From Photobacterium sp. DA100 (GTDB lineage: Bacteria > Pseudomonadota > Gammaproteobacteria > Enterobacterales > Vibrionaceae), in assembly GCF_029223585.1 (NCBI RefSeq), contig NZ_CP119424.1, forward strand, positions 1,240,001 through 1,304,000: DNA of 64,000 nucleotides, given 5' to 3'. Positions 55,402-64,000 of the stretch are shown here, in pieces. The notes below the pieces were generated by a model. It was not told where the DNA came from. It was given only the letters and a program-made list of their open reading frames with translations, and ran no database searches. How positions within the stretch are numbered: position 1 is the first letter of the stretch; each line of letters starts with the position of its first letter. The translations under genes and the position numbers were made by a program.

Positions 55402-56784
55402 ATGCTAAACCCTGCAACAGCGCAAGCAGTGATCGACCATGCCCTATTCCTTGGCGCCGATTTTGCCGAACTGTTCGTTGAACACCACCAGTCCAGCTCT
55501 GTCGAGCTTCTATCTGGTGATATCGACAAAGTAAATTCCGGTATCGATTTTGGTATTGGTATTCGCTTATTCTTCGGCCACAAAGTGCTTTATGGCTACA
55601 CCAACAGCACCGACGAGGAAGAACTTAAACGCGTCACCAGCCTACTCGCCGCCAAAGACAAACGCGACCAAATCGCCAATGCGGGCGCACTCAACCTCAA
55701 CCGCTACCAGAGCAAGCACATTTGCCACCAGCCCTTGAGCCAAAACCCGAACCTTGAGGCCAAGATTGCTTTCCTGCGCCAGTGTGATAATGCTGCGCGG
55801 GATGAAGATGACAAGATCAACCAGTTCATCGGCCGTATCTTGCAGCGCGAGCAGCAAATCGAGATTTTCAACTCAACGGGACTGCACATTGGTGATACCC
55901 GCCATTATACCCGTGTCGCGGCTACCGCCATTGCCCAGAACGGCAGCGAGCAGTCTACGGGCTTCGAAGCACCGGGGGCGCTGACGGGTTGGGAATTCAA
56001 TACCCAGCTTGATGCCAGAGAGCTTGGCCAAACCGTTGCGAAACAAGCTATGGTCAAACTCTTTGCCGACAATTGCCCGTCAGGTGAAATGCCTGTCATT
56101 ATCGGCAATGGGTTTGGTGGGGTCATTTTCCACGAAGCGTGTGGTCACTTGCTAGAGACAACTTCGGTTGCCAAAAAAGCCTCAGTCTTCCACGATAAAA
56201 TGGGCGAAATGATTGCCAATCCTGTAGTCAGTGCGGTTGATGACGGTACGATGACCAACGAGTGGGGCTCAATCAATATCGATGACGAAGGGATGGAAAC
56301 CCAGCGCACCCAATTAATCAAAGACGGTCAGTTGACCAGCTTCATGGTTGATCACATGGGCTCACTCAAAACTGGCTTTGCGCCTACCGGCTCAGGCCGT
56401 CGCGAGTCTTACAAATTTGCCCCGACTTCAAGAATGCGTAACACCTTCATCGAGCCGGGTGATAGCTCGCTGGACGAGATGATTGCTAACGTCGAAAAAG
56501 GCATTTATGCCAAGAAGATGGGCGGCGGCTCGGTGCAGCCGGGTACGGGTGAATTCAACTTTGCCGTTCAGGAGGCTTACTTGGTTGAAAACGGCCAGAT
56601 CACCAAACCACTAAAATCAGCCACGTTGATCAGCACGGGACCTAAAGTGCTTAAAGAAATCTCCATGATCGGACGTGATTTTGCCTTGGCCGCAGGAATG
56701 TGTGGCTCAGTGAGCGGTTCGGTGCCAACCACCGTTGGCCAGCCAGCGCTTAAAGTGGACAACATTCTTGTAGGGGGTAACTAA
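55402..56784 (+). CDS. tldD: TldD-family metalloprotease-like protein
   Basis: A 460-residue TldD-type protein. The zinc site HEACGHLLE (HExxxH) lies near residue 248, and FGGVIFHEACGHLLETTSVAKKASVF, GSGRRESYKFAPTSRMRNTFI and GGGSVQPGTGEFNF are family blocks. TldD pairs with TldE to trim unfolded peptides or mature small peptides. ATG follows AAGGAG. It overlaps the TldE gene by one base. The protein is shorter than the usual housekeeping TldD (about 480), so this may be a second pair in the genome. Confidence 0.85.
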   Translation: MLNPATAQAVIDHALFLGADFAELFVEHHQSSSVELLSGDIDKVNSGIDFGIGIRLFFGHKVLYGYTNSTDEEELKRVTSLLAAKDKRDQIANAGALNLNRYQSKHICHQPLSQNPNLEAKIAFLRQCDNAARDEDDKINQFIGRILQREQQIEIFNSTGLHIGDTRHYTRVAATAIAQNGSEQSTGFEAPGALTGWEFNTQLDARELGQTVAKQAMVKLFADNCPSGEMPVIIGNGFGGVIFHEACGHLLETTSVAKKASVFHDKMGEMIANPVVSAVDDGTMTNEWGSINIDDEGMETQRTQLIKDGQLTSFMVDHMGSLKTGFAPTGSGRRESYKFAPTSRMRNTFIEPGDSSLDEMIANVEKGIYAKKMGGGSVQPGTGEFNFAVQEAYLVENGQITKPLKSATLISTGPKVLKEISMIGRDFALAAGMCGSVSGSVPTTVGQPALKVDNILVGGN

Positions 56785-58124
56785 TGGCCGAACAACAACT
56801 GCAACACGCGATTGATCAAGTACTCGAGCGTGCCAAAGCCGCCGGTGCCGAAGCCGATGTCATTGCCAGCAGCAGCAACAACTTCTCGCTGAAAGCCAAT
56901 GCGGGCGAGCTCGACGAGTACAAAGTGACATCCGGCCAGGTGATTGGCGTGCGTATCGTCAAAGATCAGCATATTGCGACTAGCTACTCTGAGTCACTAG
57001 AACCTGCCAGCCTAGATATGATGGTGGAGCATGCCCTTGCCAATGCGACCTACACTAAGCAGGATCAGCATCAAACCATTGCGTGTGCCAATAGTCAGCT
57101 TGTCACCGAGTACCCAGAGATCTATCAAACAGACACAGCAACGGTGGATGACAAAATCGCTCTGGCACTAGCGTTGGAGAAAGGCGTAGTTGAAAAACCA
57201 AACGCAACCTCTGCGCCTTACAACGGTTTCGGCGAATCCGATAGCCAGGTCATTCTAGCCAATACCCTTGGCACCCGTTGTTATCACAAAGAGCGTTCAA
57301 CCTATTGTTATGCCTACACACTGTTTGAAAAAGACGGCAAGCAAGCGATGCACGGCGGCATGTCGACCGGCCGTCGTTTTGAAGAGTTAGACCCACAGTA
57401 CTGTATCAACCACGGTTACGACATGGCAAAAGCCTTGCTAGATGGTGAGCCGGTGACAACCGGAAACTACAGTGTGGTGTTTGATCTCAATTGCCTAAGC
57501 AGCCTGTTTGGCGCATTTGGGATGTGCTTCTCGGGCCAATCGGCCATGAAAGGCATCAACCCATGGCGTGATTCTTTAAATTCCATGGTAGCGAGCCCAT
57601 TGCTCACGATTTCCGATACTGCCTATATCGAAGGAGGCTCAGCCATCAAAGCCTTCGATAGCGAAGGTTTTGCAACTCGCGACACCATCTTGGTCGGTGA
57701 AGGACAATTGCAGAGCTTGCTCCACAACAGCCATACGGCAAACTTCTTCGGTATTGAGAATACCGCTAATGGCTCCCGCTCTGCCAAAGGTGGACTTGGC
57801 GTTTCTGCGCGACATACGGTTATCGCCACGGGTCAAAGTAGTGACACCGAACTAACTGGGGGAGAATACCTAGAGCTCATCGAGCTACAGGGTGTCCACT
57901 CGGGAGCCGATGCGGTAAGCGGTGACTTCTCATTCGGCGCCAGCGGCTTCCTATGCCGAGACGGCAAGCGCATTCAGCCTGTTCGTGGTATTACGGTCGC
58001 AGGTAACTTCTATAAAATGATCAAAGAAATTGATGCAGTCGGCGATACACTGGCCCATGATCACGGAAAACATTTCTTTGCACCTCTTATTCGCTTTAGC
58101 AAACTCAGCATTGCTGGCAAATAA
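56784..58124 (+). CDS. tldE: TldE/PmbA-family protein
   Basis: A 446-residue partner of TldD, without the zinc HExxxH motif. Family blocks include GEYLELIELQGVHSGADAVSGDFSFGASGFLC and QPVRGITVAGNFYKMIKEIDAVGD at the end. The ATG overlaps the tldD stop (TAATG), so the two proteins are translationally coupled and probably form a heterodimer. It may be a second copy beyond the core pmbA gene. No obvious small precursor peptide gene adjoins the pair. Confidence 0.85.
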   Translation: MAEQQLQHAIDQVLERAKAAGAEADVIASSSNNFSLKANAGELDEYKVTSGQVIGVRIVKDQHIATSYSESLEPASLDMMVEHALANATYTKQDQHQTIACANSQLVTEYPEIYQTDTATVDDKIALALALEKGVVEKPNATSAPYNGFGESDSQVILANTLGTRCYHKERSTYCYAYTLFEKDGKQAMHGGMSTGRRFEELDPQYCINHGYDMAKALLDGEPVTTGNYSVVFDLNCLSSLFGAFGMCFSGQSAMKGINPWRDSLNSMVASPLLTISDTAYIEGGSAIKAFDSEGFATRDTILVGEGQLQSLLHNSHTANFFGIENTANGSRSAKGGLGVSARHTVIATGQSSDTELTGGEYLELIELQGVHSGADAVSGDFSFGASGFLCRDGKRIQPVRGITVAGNFYKMIKEIDAVGDTLAHDHGKHFFAPLIRFSKLSIAGK

Positions 58125-58591
58125 GGCGCTCTAAAAATAGTCTTCACCCACCGGCAGGAGATATCCCCGCCGGTGGGCTTAATGACAGGTTTGTAATTAA
58201 AGCCTTTACCCAACCTATTATTGATATGCCCTTCTTTAATTGAATCTTAAATATCAACGCCCTTCCCCCTAGCTATGTGACTTATATCACACTTAGCCTT
58301 ATCTTTACTTTCCCCTGACTTTAGCTACTAAAAAACAATCAGTTGCTGAAATTTCCATAACAATTGCATTCACATTTTTTGTTTTAATACCGCTCATACT
58401 GAAAAGCATAAATAAGACTGCTTACGTCATAAATACACCGTACAAAAAGGTATTAAAAATTAACAGAAAATCTAAAAGTGGTGCTTTTAACACATTTTTC
58501 ATCTATTTTCTTGTTAAACATAATGGCTTTATGTAATGCTGATTCAGTGTTTGTAGCAGTAGTTAATATCAACCAATTGTGGAGAATAACA
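58125..58591. other. 467-base intergenic region before lpp
   Basis: Contains a GC-rich inverted repeat CCCACCGGC/GCCGGTGGG (58148-58177) after tldE without a T run, a consensus CRP site at 58276-58291 and a long AT-rich stretch before lpp. A frame extending lpp upstream by 38 codons has no support. Confidence 0.5.
58276..58291 (+). promoter_or_regulatory. CRP binding site between tldE and lpp
   Basis: TGTGACTTATATCACA matches TGTGA-N6-TCACA at all ten conserved positions. It is about 300 bases upstream of the lpp start codon, so it would act on a promoter with a long leader or on an unseen RNA. Confidence 0.7.
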
Positions 58592-58855
58592 ATGAAACGT
58601 TCTATGACTCTAGTCGCTGGCCTAATTCTAAGTGCTACTCTTATGGGCTGTTCTAGCAGCGAAGAAGCAGAGCAGCTAAGTCAACTAACAAATAAAGTTG
58701 ATGCACTATCTGATCAAGTTGCCGGCCTACAGAGCCAGCAAGATCAAATGGCAGGTGCTATCAACGACACCCGCGCGACATCTGACGCGGCATACCAAGA
58801 AGCAATGCGTGCTAACCAGCGCATCGACAACATTGCTGACTCTTACAAGAAGTAA
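58592..58855 (+). CDS. lpp: Major outer membrane lipoprotein (Lpp-like)
   Basis: An 87-residue lipoprotein with lipobox LMGC (Cys20), a SSSEEAEQL start to the mature part, and a heptad-repeat coiled coil (LTNKVDALSDQVAGLQSQQDQM) ending IADSYKK. The C-terminal Lys is the residue that links to peptidoglycan in E. coli Lpp. ATG at 58592 with GGAG 8 bases upstream. Braun-type lipoproteins tie the outer membrane to the cell wall and are usually very highly expressed. A hairpin follows the gene. Confidence 0.9.
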   Translation: MKRSMTLVAGLILSATLMGCSSSEEAEQLSQLTNKVDALSDQVAGLQSQQDQMAGAINDTRATSDAAYQEAMRANQRIDNIADSYKK

Positions 58856-58856
58856 T

Positions 58857-58890
58857 ATAAAAGGTGGCGCAAGATATTGCGCCACCTTCT
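58857..58890. terminator. Hairpin between lpp and the convergent gene
   Basis: A 12-bp perfect stem AAGGTGGCGCAA/TTGCGCCACCTT with a GATA loop. On the minus strand it is followed by TTTTATATT, on the plus strand only by CTAAAAG, so it probably serves both genes with unequal strength. Confidence 0.7.
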
Positions 58891-58909
58891 AAAAGATCTA
58901 CCCAGGGGC

Positions 58910-59158
58910 TTATCCTATCGCTCTATCCGGATCAACCAAGCCATAGGTATTGATACTGGCCTCACCAAGTTCGGGCTCAAGGTAATCCCTGACCATATCA
59001 ATTGATTCCGCTTCCCACATGCACTGACACAATTTGTGTCTTTCCACAATCATCGTAGCGTGAAGACGCATCCCTGATGGTGGATGAGTAAGAACACCGC
59101 TAGCTCTTTGCCAAAACAATTCAGGATCGGTAATCTCATGCTGGATAACAATATACAT
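58910..59158 (-). CDS. Small dimeric alpha-beta-barrel-like protein
   Basis: An 82-residue protein starting MYIVIQHEITDPELFWQRA, with MIVERHKLCQCMWEAESIDMVRDYLEPELG and ending NTYGLVDPDRAIG. The alternating strands resemble ferredoxin-like barrels of the DUF4242 or SCO4226 kind; I am not certain of the family. GGAG ribosome site. Stands alone. Function unknown. Confidence 0.65.
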   Translation of the reverse strand: MYIVIQHEITDPELFWQRASGVLTHPPSGMRLHATMIVERHKLCQCMWEAESIDMVRDYLEPELGEASINTYGLVDPDRAIG

Positions 59159-59242
59159 CCCCTACTCCTTTTGTTTTAGCAATGGCCATAATCCAATTAT
59201 AGGTGGAATACAGCCGAAGCGATGTATCAACTGTGATGATAA

Positions 59243-59698
59243 TCAATCAGTTGTGACGGCAAACTCAGCGAGCTCAGGCTGCATGGACACTATCTTTTCA
59301 ACTAATGATGGGCTCAGGCTCGCGCGTTTTTGTTGCTTAAAGTTGAACATTACCACCTTTGCCGTACCTGAAGTTGTTACAGCCCCTTGCTGTTGACTGA
59401 CAATTTTGTATTCCATTACAAAACTATCTCCGGTAAGTTCGGATATCCGGCTTCCGACCAATAGCTTATCGGGGTATGTCACAGGCCTACGGTACCGGCT
59501 CGAAGTCTCACTCAATACAGGGCCGGTTTGGGTTGCCTGCATTTCTTCCATCAAACCAATACCCGCAAAGTAATCTAGCCTGGCCGTTTCAAAATAGCGG
59601 AAATACACCACATTGTTTACGTGGTTTAATGCATCCATTTCCCCCCAGGCCACTGGAATTTCAGTAACGATTGGGTAACCTTCAAGTAAATTGGGCAT
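59243..59698 (-). CDS. Acyl-CoA thioesterase, 4HBT (hot-dog) family
   Basis: A 151-residue thioesterase. The active-site region is WGEMDALNHVNNVVYFRYFETARLDYF with the catalytic Asp, the standard 4-hydroxybenzoyl-CoA thioesterase signature. It hydrolyses acyl-CoA or acyl-ACP thioesters in the cytoplasm; the exact acyl group is unknown. Stands alone, with a weak ribosome site before the ATG. Confidence 0.82.
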   Translation of the reverse strand: MPNLLEGYPIVTEIPVAWGEMDALNHVNNVVYFRYFETARLDYFAGIGLMEEMQATQTGPVLSETSSRYRRPVTYPDKLLVGSRISELTGDSFVMEYKIVSQQQGAVTTSGTAKVVMFNFKQQKRASLSPSLVEKIVSMQPELAEFAVTTD

Positions 59699-60055
59699 AC
59701 GCGGGTCCTTGCAATAAATTTTGTGATAACGCTATCTAACGAAAAACCTCTTACTATAAACACCTGATTTAAACATGCGTTCGACTATTAACCTACACTT
59801 GCGATAACAAGTTTGCAACATGCAAGGCAAATTATTGATGCTCCGGTGTTGTTTCTGCATTTATGATGAGTATCTTTTCTACAGTAATGAAAGCAGCGTG
59901 TAAAAATTCAGCGTTAAAACGGCAAAGGCCTTAATTTATAAGGGATAGAGGGCTATTTTACGGTATCCTAAGCCACCTTTTTCTACCTGACGATGAACAA
60001 GCGTTTTTCGGCAGGTTACTGTCGGCGCTAGCGCCAGTTACAACTATCAACAATT
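59699..60055. other. 357-base intergenic region
   Basis: AT-rich region between the thioesterase and the membrane protein gene. It contains a short inverted repeat ACTTG-N6-CAAGT near 59797-59812. I see no gene or clear terminator in it. Confidence 0.4.
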
Positions 60056-61126
60056 ATGCTTTACGATAACAACATTCCAGTCCGTTACCCCAAAGGGGCT
60101 TTTGCAATGGGGACGGTGTACAGCTTTACCGGCGCATCGATTCTTGCCTCGATCATTTTCTCACTGCTGCTCTTTCTCTCGATAGATGAAGATCCCGTCA
60201 TGCAAATTCTGTTTGGCGGTCTTGCGGTTATCTTCGAGCTGGGCAAGTTCTTTGCGTGGTATGAATTTGGTGAACGCCGAGCAAGGCGTAATTACGCTGG
60301 AGCCGTTTCCGCCTTTGCCTTTTATGCGGTACTCGCAGCTATCTCTATTGGTGGTTCGGTTGGTGGTATCAATAGCGCGACCAACCAAGCCCAGAGCCAT
60401 GTCAATGTGCAACAGAGTCGGGTCAACAACTACAATATGCAGATCGCTGCAATTGAACGGCAAATCGAGCTTAACAATAGCGCTGCAGAGAAATATATCG
60501 AGATGGAGCGTATTGCCACCGGGGTTGCCCGCATCCAGCGTGAAAACGATGAACTTCGCGAGCAGCAGCTAAAACTTGCTGCCGAGCGGGACAGCTTGCC
60601 GGTGGTCAATCAAGGCAGCGTGATTGGCCTTATCGACAGCCTAGCCCAGTCTTTGAAGATAGAAACAGAAACTGCCCAGCTCAGCTTGGTGATTTTCCTT
60701 TCTGTCTTGCTTGATTTCTTTGCGGCATTTTTCGTTGGCCTCATCGGCGAGGAGCTTCGTTTCAGGAACCAGTTCCGCCGTGTCGGCCCTATCACTATCG
60801 ATACCTATACGGATAACGAGATCAAGCAGCCAGAGCTGTTGACCAATCAGCAGCAGGAAACGGTAGGCGACGACGATGGGCAGGCTGAGCAACAGCCTGA
60901 AACCCCGGCCGAACCAGAAAAGCCGAAATCACTCTACGAACAAGCGATCGAGGCATTGAGCACCAATCAGGTCAACTGCACCAAACGTGCGGTTACCAAA
61001 TACCTCAAGACCAGCAGTGATGAGGTCGACGACATCTTCAGCCGCTTTATGGAAGAAGGCATTGTCAGTAAAAAGCCGAACAACCATTACCAATGGCATG
61101 GTGTTTCCGCTACTGCCGAGGCATAG
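60056..61126 (+). CDS. Membrane protein with coiled coil and C-terminal helical domain
   Basis: A 356-residue protein not assigned to a family. Three hydrophobic segments lie near residues 21-42, 48-67 and 83-103, a coiled coil follows at about 110-182, a fourth membrane segment (TAQLSLVIFLSVLLDFFAAFFVGLIG) lies near 203-228, then an acidic Glu/Gln/Pro linker (about 255-290) and a C-terminal domain with CTKRAVTKYLKTSSDEVDDIFSRFMEEGIVSKKPNNHYQW, which looks like a small winged helix. ATG at 60056 has no strong ribosome site; Met18 is an alternative. The layout suggests a membrane-tethered DNA- or protein-binding module. Confidence 0.6.
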   Translation: MLYDNNIPVRYPKGAFAMGTVYSFTGASILASIIFSLLLFLSIDEDPVMQILFGGLAVIFELGKFFAWYEFGERRARRNYAGAVSAFAFYAVLAAISIGGSVGGINSATNQAQSHVNVQQSRVNNYNMQIAAIERQIELNNSAAEKYIEMERIATGVARIQRENDELREQQLKLAAERDSLPVVNQGSVIGLIDSLAQSLKIETETAQLSLVIFLSVLLDFFAAFFVGLIGEELRFRNQFRRVGPITIDTYTDNEIKQPELLTNQQQETVGDDDGQAEQQPETPAEPEKPKSLYEQAIEALSTNQVNCTKRAVTKYLKTSSDEVDDIFSRFMEEGIVSKKPNNHYQWHGVSATAEA

Positions 61127-61154
61127 ATCGCGCCCTATTTAGCGACCCCGCAAT

Positions 61155-61192
61155 AAAAAGCCCGACTTTATCTTCATAAAGTCGGGCTTTTT
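61155..61192. terminator. Bidirectional intrinsic terminator
   Basis: Stem AAAAAGCCCGACTTTAT/ATAAAGTCGGGCTTTTT with a CTTC loop, between the membrane protein and the convergent U32 peptidase gene. Confidence 0.92.
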
Positions 61193-61221
61193 CATACTGG
61201 AAGCTTGAGGAATTGATTGCC

Positions 61222-63468
61222 TTACAAGCCTTTTTTGTATTGAGCCATCGTCGTCGGCGCAATCTTGGCATGAAGAGCTGACGGCGCTGCATCACCTGTT
61301 AGCTGCTCACGGAAAGCTTTAAGCAATACTGGTTTTTCCAACGCCATCTGGGTATGGGTCTTAATATCGCGCATATCCACCATATAGCCATCAAATAAAC
61401 CGGGGTGATCCTTGATCACATCCAAGTTAAGATAATTCTCTTGGCTATACAGCGAATTATGGGCTCCACGCTGTTTATCTACCACATACGAGGCATGCTT
61501 AAGACTCAGGATCGACGCCGACTTATCACACTTTCGCAGGCACTTGTCATCGAATCGCTTCTTCTTACAGCCAACCGTTTGGTGGAACAAGCACTGGCGG
61601 CTGGTCAGTAGTGTGATCGGGTGATAAATACTGTAGAAAAGCTCGAAATTATCCGGCTTAACCAATGGTTTTATCTGCTTTTTGTTAATTTCGTTGGAGA
61701 TAAATGCACCGACACAATTGAACTCTTCCTTCAGGCAAGCAAGGCTGTACGAGTTAATAATGTTCATTTGAGGGCCAGCCACCCAGTCAATACCGCGCTG
61801 ATAGGCCGCATACCCTACCCCGCTGTTATTGGTCACAATACGGCTTGGTTGAACCTGCTCGAGGAAGGCAACTGCTGCATCATAGTTTTCACCAATGAGA
61901 ATGGCAGGGAACCAAGGCACTAACTGATCATTATGCTCAAATAAGTCAACCAATCGGTCCAAATCACAGGCCAGCGCTTCGGGCAATTGATAGTACACGC
62001 AGGTATTTGGCTCTGACTGCAGCACCAGATCCTCTACTGAAGAAATCAAGGTGTGTAATTGAGGGGGTTGAGCATACTCAGAAGCCGCTTCCATTCCAGG
62101 TTTGCTCAACTCGACCGGCGCAATAAGTGGCTTGTTGCCGTTAAGCGCTACCGCGACTTTTTCTTTGATTACCGTTTGTTCTTTGTATGGGATGTAAAGG
62201 CCGCTTGCCAGCGTGCTCAAGTCGATCTGATTGACCCGGTAATCGGCATTGGCAAAACTGTTGACCCACTTGCTTACCCCTTCCTTATCAAGGGTAAATT
62301 TCTCAGAGGATACCAAATTTGATTCTGATTGCAGCTCAATCAAACCCTGCGGTGTGATGAGCTCAACCTTCAATGGCAGACCTTCAGTAGCAATGACTTT
62401 AATATCCAGCGCCAGCTTCTCGATACACAAGTCCTTAGTGACACGCTCCACCTGCTGGATAATATCGGTTTTCGTGTCGTAGAGCTTCTTCTTAACCGCT
62501 TTGACCTCATCCATGCTGGTGCAACTGTAGATATTCGAAAAATGGGTAGCAGCATGATCCCTCGGATTATCAATAAACATGCTCTTATTGATATCGCCTT
62601 TCAAGAACGCATTGGAAAAGTCACGGTTAAATACCGTATATAGCCGGCTGGTATCTGTCAGCATCTCTCCTTTGCTACAGTAGCTATCAATTTGCTGGCG
62701 CCACGTATCTACGACCGTATAGACATAATGGGACTTTTTGATCCGCCCCTCGACTTTCAGCGAATACACCCCTGCATCAGCCAAAGCCGCCATATCAGAA
62801 AAGGCCGAGTTATCTTTCAGATTCAACGGATAGTCTTTGCCGGTCTCTGTGGTCTGGTACTGCTCTCGGCATGGCTGACTGCAACGGCCACGGTTACCAG
62901 AGCTGCCATTTCTGACCGAGCTGATATAGCACAGCCCCGAAAAGCCAATACAGTAGGAACCGTGGACGAAGACTTCCATCAACACATCGTGCTGATGGCC
63001 AAATTGCGCCAAATGTTTGATCTCATCAATATTCAGCTCACGCGAGAGGTTAACCCGAGAGGCAGTGAGCTGTTTGAGGAATAATATCTGGCCTTCATTG
63101 TGGGTGTTGAGCTGCGTCGAGGCATGCACATCCAAGGAAGGAAAATGCGTCTTTAGTATCGAGAAAAGACCGATATCCTGAACAATCACCCCGTCAATAT
63201 CGGTATTGACCAGCTTGTTCAACAGACGAACCAGTGCTGGTACTTCGCTCTCCAGAATAATGACATTAAGTGTCAGGAAGATCTTGCATTGGTGCTGGTG
63301 AGCCAGCCGGACAACACCGCTGAGGTTTTCAAACGTGAGGTTGGTCGCCCGGTTGCGCGCATTAAAGTTGTCCAGCCCGCAATACACCGCATCAGCGCCG
63401 GCAACAATGGCTGCTTTTATTGATTCTAAATCGCCGCCCGGTGCTAACAGCTCAAATTGGTCACTCAT
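61222..63468 (-). CDS. U32-family peptidase / tRNA-rRNA hydroxylation-type protein
   Basis: A 748-residue protein of peptidase family U32. It starts MSDQFELLAPGGDLESIKAAIVAGADAVYCGL, with Cys residues in YCIGFSGLCYISSVRNGSSGNRGRCSQPC that fit an iron-sulfur site, and later blocks KDNSAFSDMAALADAGVYSLKVEGRIKK. The C-terminal half (from about residue 380) is a longer extension with further Cys pairs (CLFHQTVGCKKKRFDDKCLRKC). U32 proteins such as RlhA, TrhP and UbiU/V act in RNA or ubiquinone hydroxylation rather than simple proteolysis; which reaction applies here is undecided. Confidence 0.82.
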   Translation of the reverse strand: MSDQFELLAPGGDLESIKAAIVAGADAVYCGLDNFNARNRATNLTFENLSGVVRLAHQHQCKIFLTLNVIILESEVPALVRLLNKLVNTDIDGVIVQDIGLFSILKTHFPSLDVHASTQLNTHNEGQILFLKQLTASRVNLSRELNIDEIKHLAQFGHQHDVLMEVFVHGSYCIGFSGLCYISSVRNGSSGNRGRCSQPCREQYQTTETGKDYPLNLKDNSAFSDMAALADAGVYSLKVEGRIKKSHYVYTVVDTWRQQIDSYCSKGEMLTDTSRLYTVFNRDFSNAFLKGDINKSMFIDNPRDHAATHFSNIYSCTSMDEVKAVKKKLYDTKTDIIQQVERVTKDLCIEKLALDIKVIATEGLPLKVELITPQGLIELQSESNLVSSEKFTLDKEGVSKWVNSFANADYRVNQIDLSTLASGLYIPYKEQTVIKEKVAVALNGNKPLIAPVELSKPGMEAASEYAQPPQLHTLISSVEDLVLQSEPNTCVYYQLPEALACDLDRLVDLFEHNDQLVPWFPAILIGENYDAAVAFLEQVQPSRIVTNNSGVGYAAYQRGIDWVAGPQMNIINSYSLACLKEEFNCVGAFISNEINKKQIKPLVKPDNFELFYSIYHPITLLTSRQCLFHQTVGCKKKRFDDKCLRKCDKSASILSLKHASYVVDKQRGAHNSLYSQENYLNLDVIKDHPGLFDGYMVDMRDIKTHTQMALEKPVLLKAFREQLTGDAAPSALHAKIAPTTMAQYKKGL

Positions 63469-63580
63469 TTCGACATTACCCTTTTGCCAATACCCAATGC
63501 AAAAGGGCGGTATTCTACGTGGTACGGACTCGAAATGCCATTAATAGCACTGTGGTTAATCACTCATGTGGAGAATAACC

Positions 63581-64000
63581 CTATGTCGCGGCCAAGTTCT
63601 GGCCATTAGGATCGCTGTCATGCTCAAAACACTGTTGCTTAAGCCATCGCCCTAGGGTTGTTATCTCAAATTGTTTGGCACGTGATTGCTTATACACAAA
63701 ATAGAGGTTGTCACCCGTTGGCAGCTCATGCATAGGAATACGCACTAGGTTCTGCTGGTGGTCGTGATCGTTTAGGAAGTAGTCATTCAAAAAGGCAATT
63801 CCCTGATGATACTTCACGGCCTCTGCAGCAAGAACCATATGGCTAAAGTGACTAACCTTCACATCGGCAGGCAAACTAAACCCGCCACGCTGACACCAAG
63901 TTTGCCAATCTAACGCCTGATTCCCATCTTTGAAAATCGAATGTACCGATAAGAGTGGATGCTCCCAGAGTGCCTCTGGTAAGGATTTGCCTTCGATCTG
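63581..64000 (-). CDS. LysR-family regulator, partial (5' end outside the window)
   Basis: Only the C-terminal 139 codons are present; the frame stays open to the window edge. The visible part belongs to the LysR ligand-binding domain: PLLSVHSIFKDGNQALDWQTWCQRGG, VSHFSHMVLAAEAVKYHQGIAFLNDYFL and DNLYFVYKQSRAKQFEITTLGRWLKQQ resemble GcvA-type regulators. The DNA-binding domain lies beyond the edge, so the target cannot be inferred. Confidence 0.78.
   Translation of the reverse strand, partial: QIEGKSLPEALWEHPLLSVHSIFKDGNQALDWQTWCQRGGFSLPADVKVSHFSHMVLAAEAVKYHQGIAFLNDYFLNDHDHQQNLVRIPMHELPTGDNLYFVYKQSRAKQFEITTLGRWLKQQCFEHDSDPNGQNLAAT

Overview
The window looks like chromosomal DNA of a member of the Vibrionaceae, most plausibly Photobacterium or a near relative such as Grimontia or Enterovibrio. 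The reasons are the gene order phaB-phaA-phaP-phaC, a CsrB-type regulatory RNA, a phh/hmg tyrosine-degradation locus, a pqiABC operon, an Lpp-type lipoprotein and moderate GC content. Species assignment is inference.

Layout. 1-4.7 kb: a minus-strand mannosylglycerate-type operon (PTS IIB, IIC and GH38 hydrolase mngB) behind a consensus CRP site and a leader of about 550 nt containing an intrinsic terminator. 4.7-5.4 kb: an exported beta-carbonic anhydrase. 5.7-13 kb: a GntR/UTRA-regulated catabolic cluster of unknown substrate (TIM-barrel protein, TauE-type permease, two IolE-like TIM barrels, thiolase, two-subunit CoA-transferase). 13.06-14.95 kb: a complete group II intron, probably class C, sitting just downstream of an intrinsic terminator. 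15.1-19.4 kb: the polyhydroxybutyrate operon. 20-27 kb: a MoxR/Bat-type operon. 27-36.7 kb: SstT transporter, OmpA-like protein, FAD oxidoreductase, cupin, coiled-coil membrane protein, PTS-IIC-like permease, exported DNA ligase and MFS transporter. 36.7-37.1 kb: csrB RNA with an upstream VarA/GacA box. 37.3-41.7 kb: hybrid histidine kinase divergent from a small binding-protein-like gene and a porin-like gene. 41.8-46.8 kb: ROK kinase, a small conserved protein and pqiABC. 47-53.6 kb: phenylalanine/tyrosine degradation (phhAB divergent from hmgA-fahA-maiA-aacS). 53.7-64 kb: CobW GTPase, a TldD/TldE pair, Lpp, small proteins, a U32 peptidase and a truncated LysR gene.

How it fits together. 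Much of the window meets at acetoacetyl-CoA. AacS activates the acetoacetate released by tyrosine breakdown, the AtoDA-type transferase can activate acetoacetate or another short 3-oxo acid, two thiolases interconvert acetoacetyl-CoA and acetyl-CoA, and PhaB/PhaC turn acetoacetyl-CoA into storage polymer. Regulatory signals readable from sequence include two consensus CRP sites, a TyrR-like box, a GacA-type box upstream of csrB, paired repeats around the GntR gene and many intrinsic terminators, one of them between the phasin gene and phaC.

Limits. Functions come from reading motifs and recalling families. No database search, structure prediction or expression data were available. The least understood parts are the 5.7-13 kb cluster, the PTS leader, the kinase/binding-protein/porin trio and the 60 kb membrane protein.
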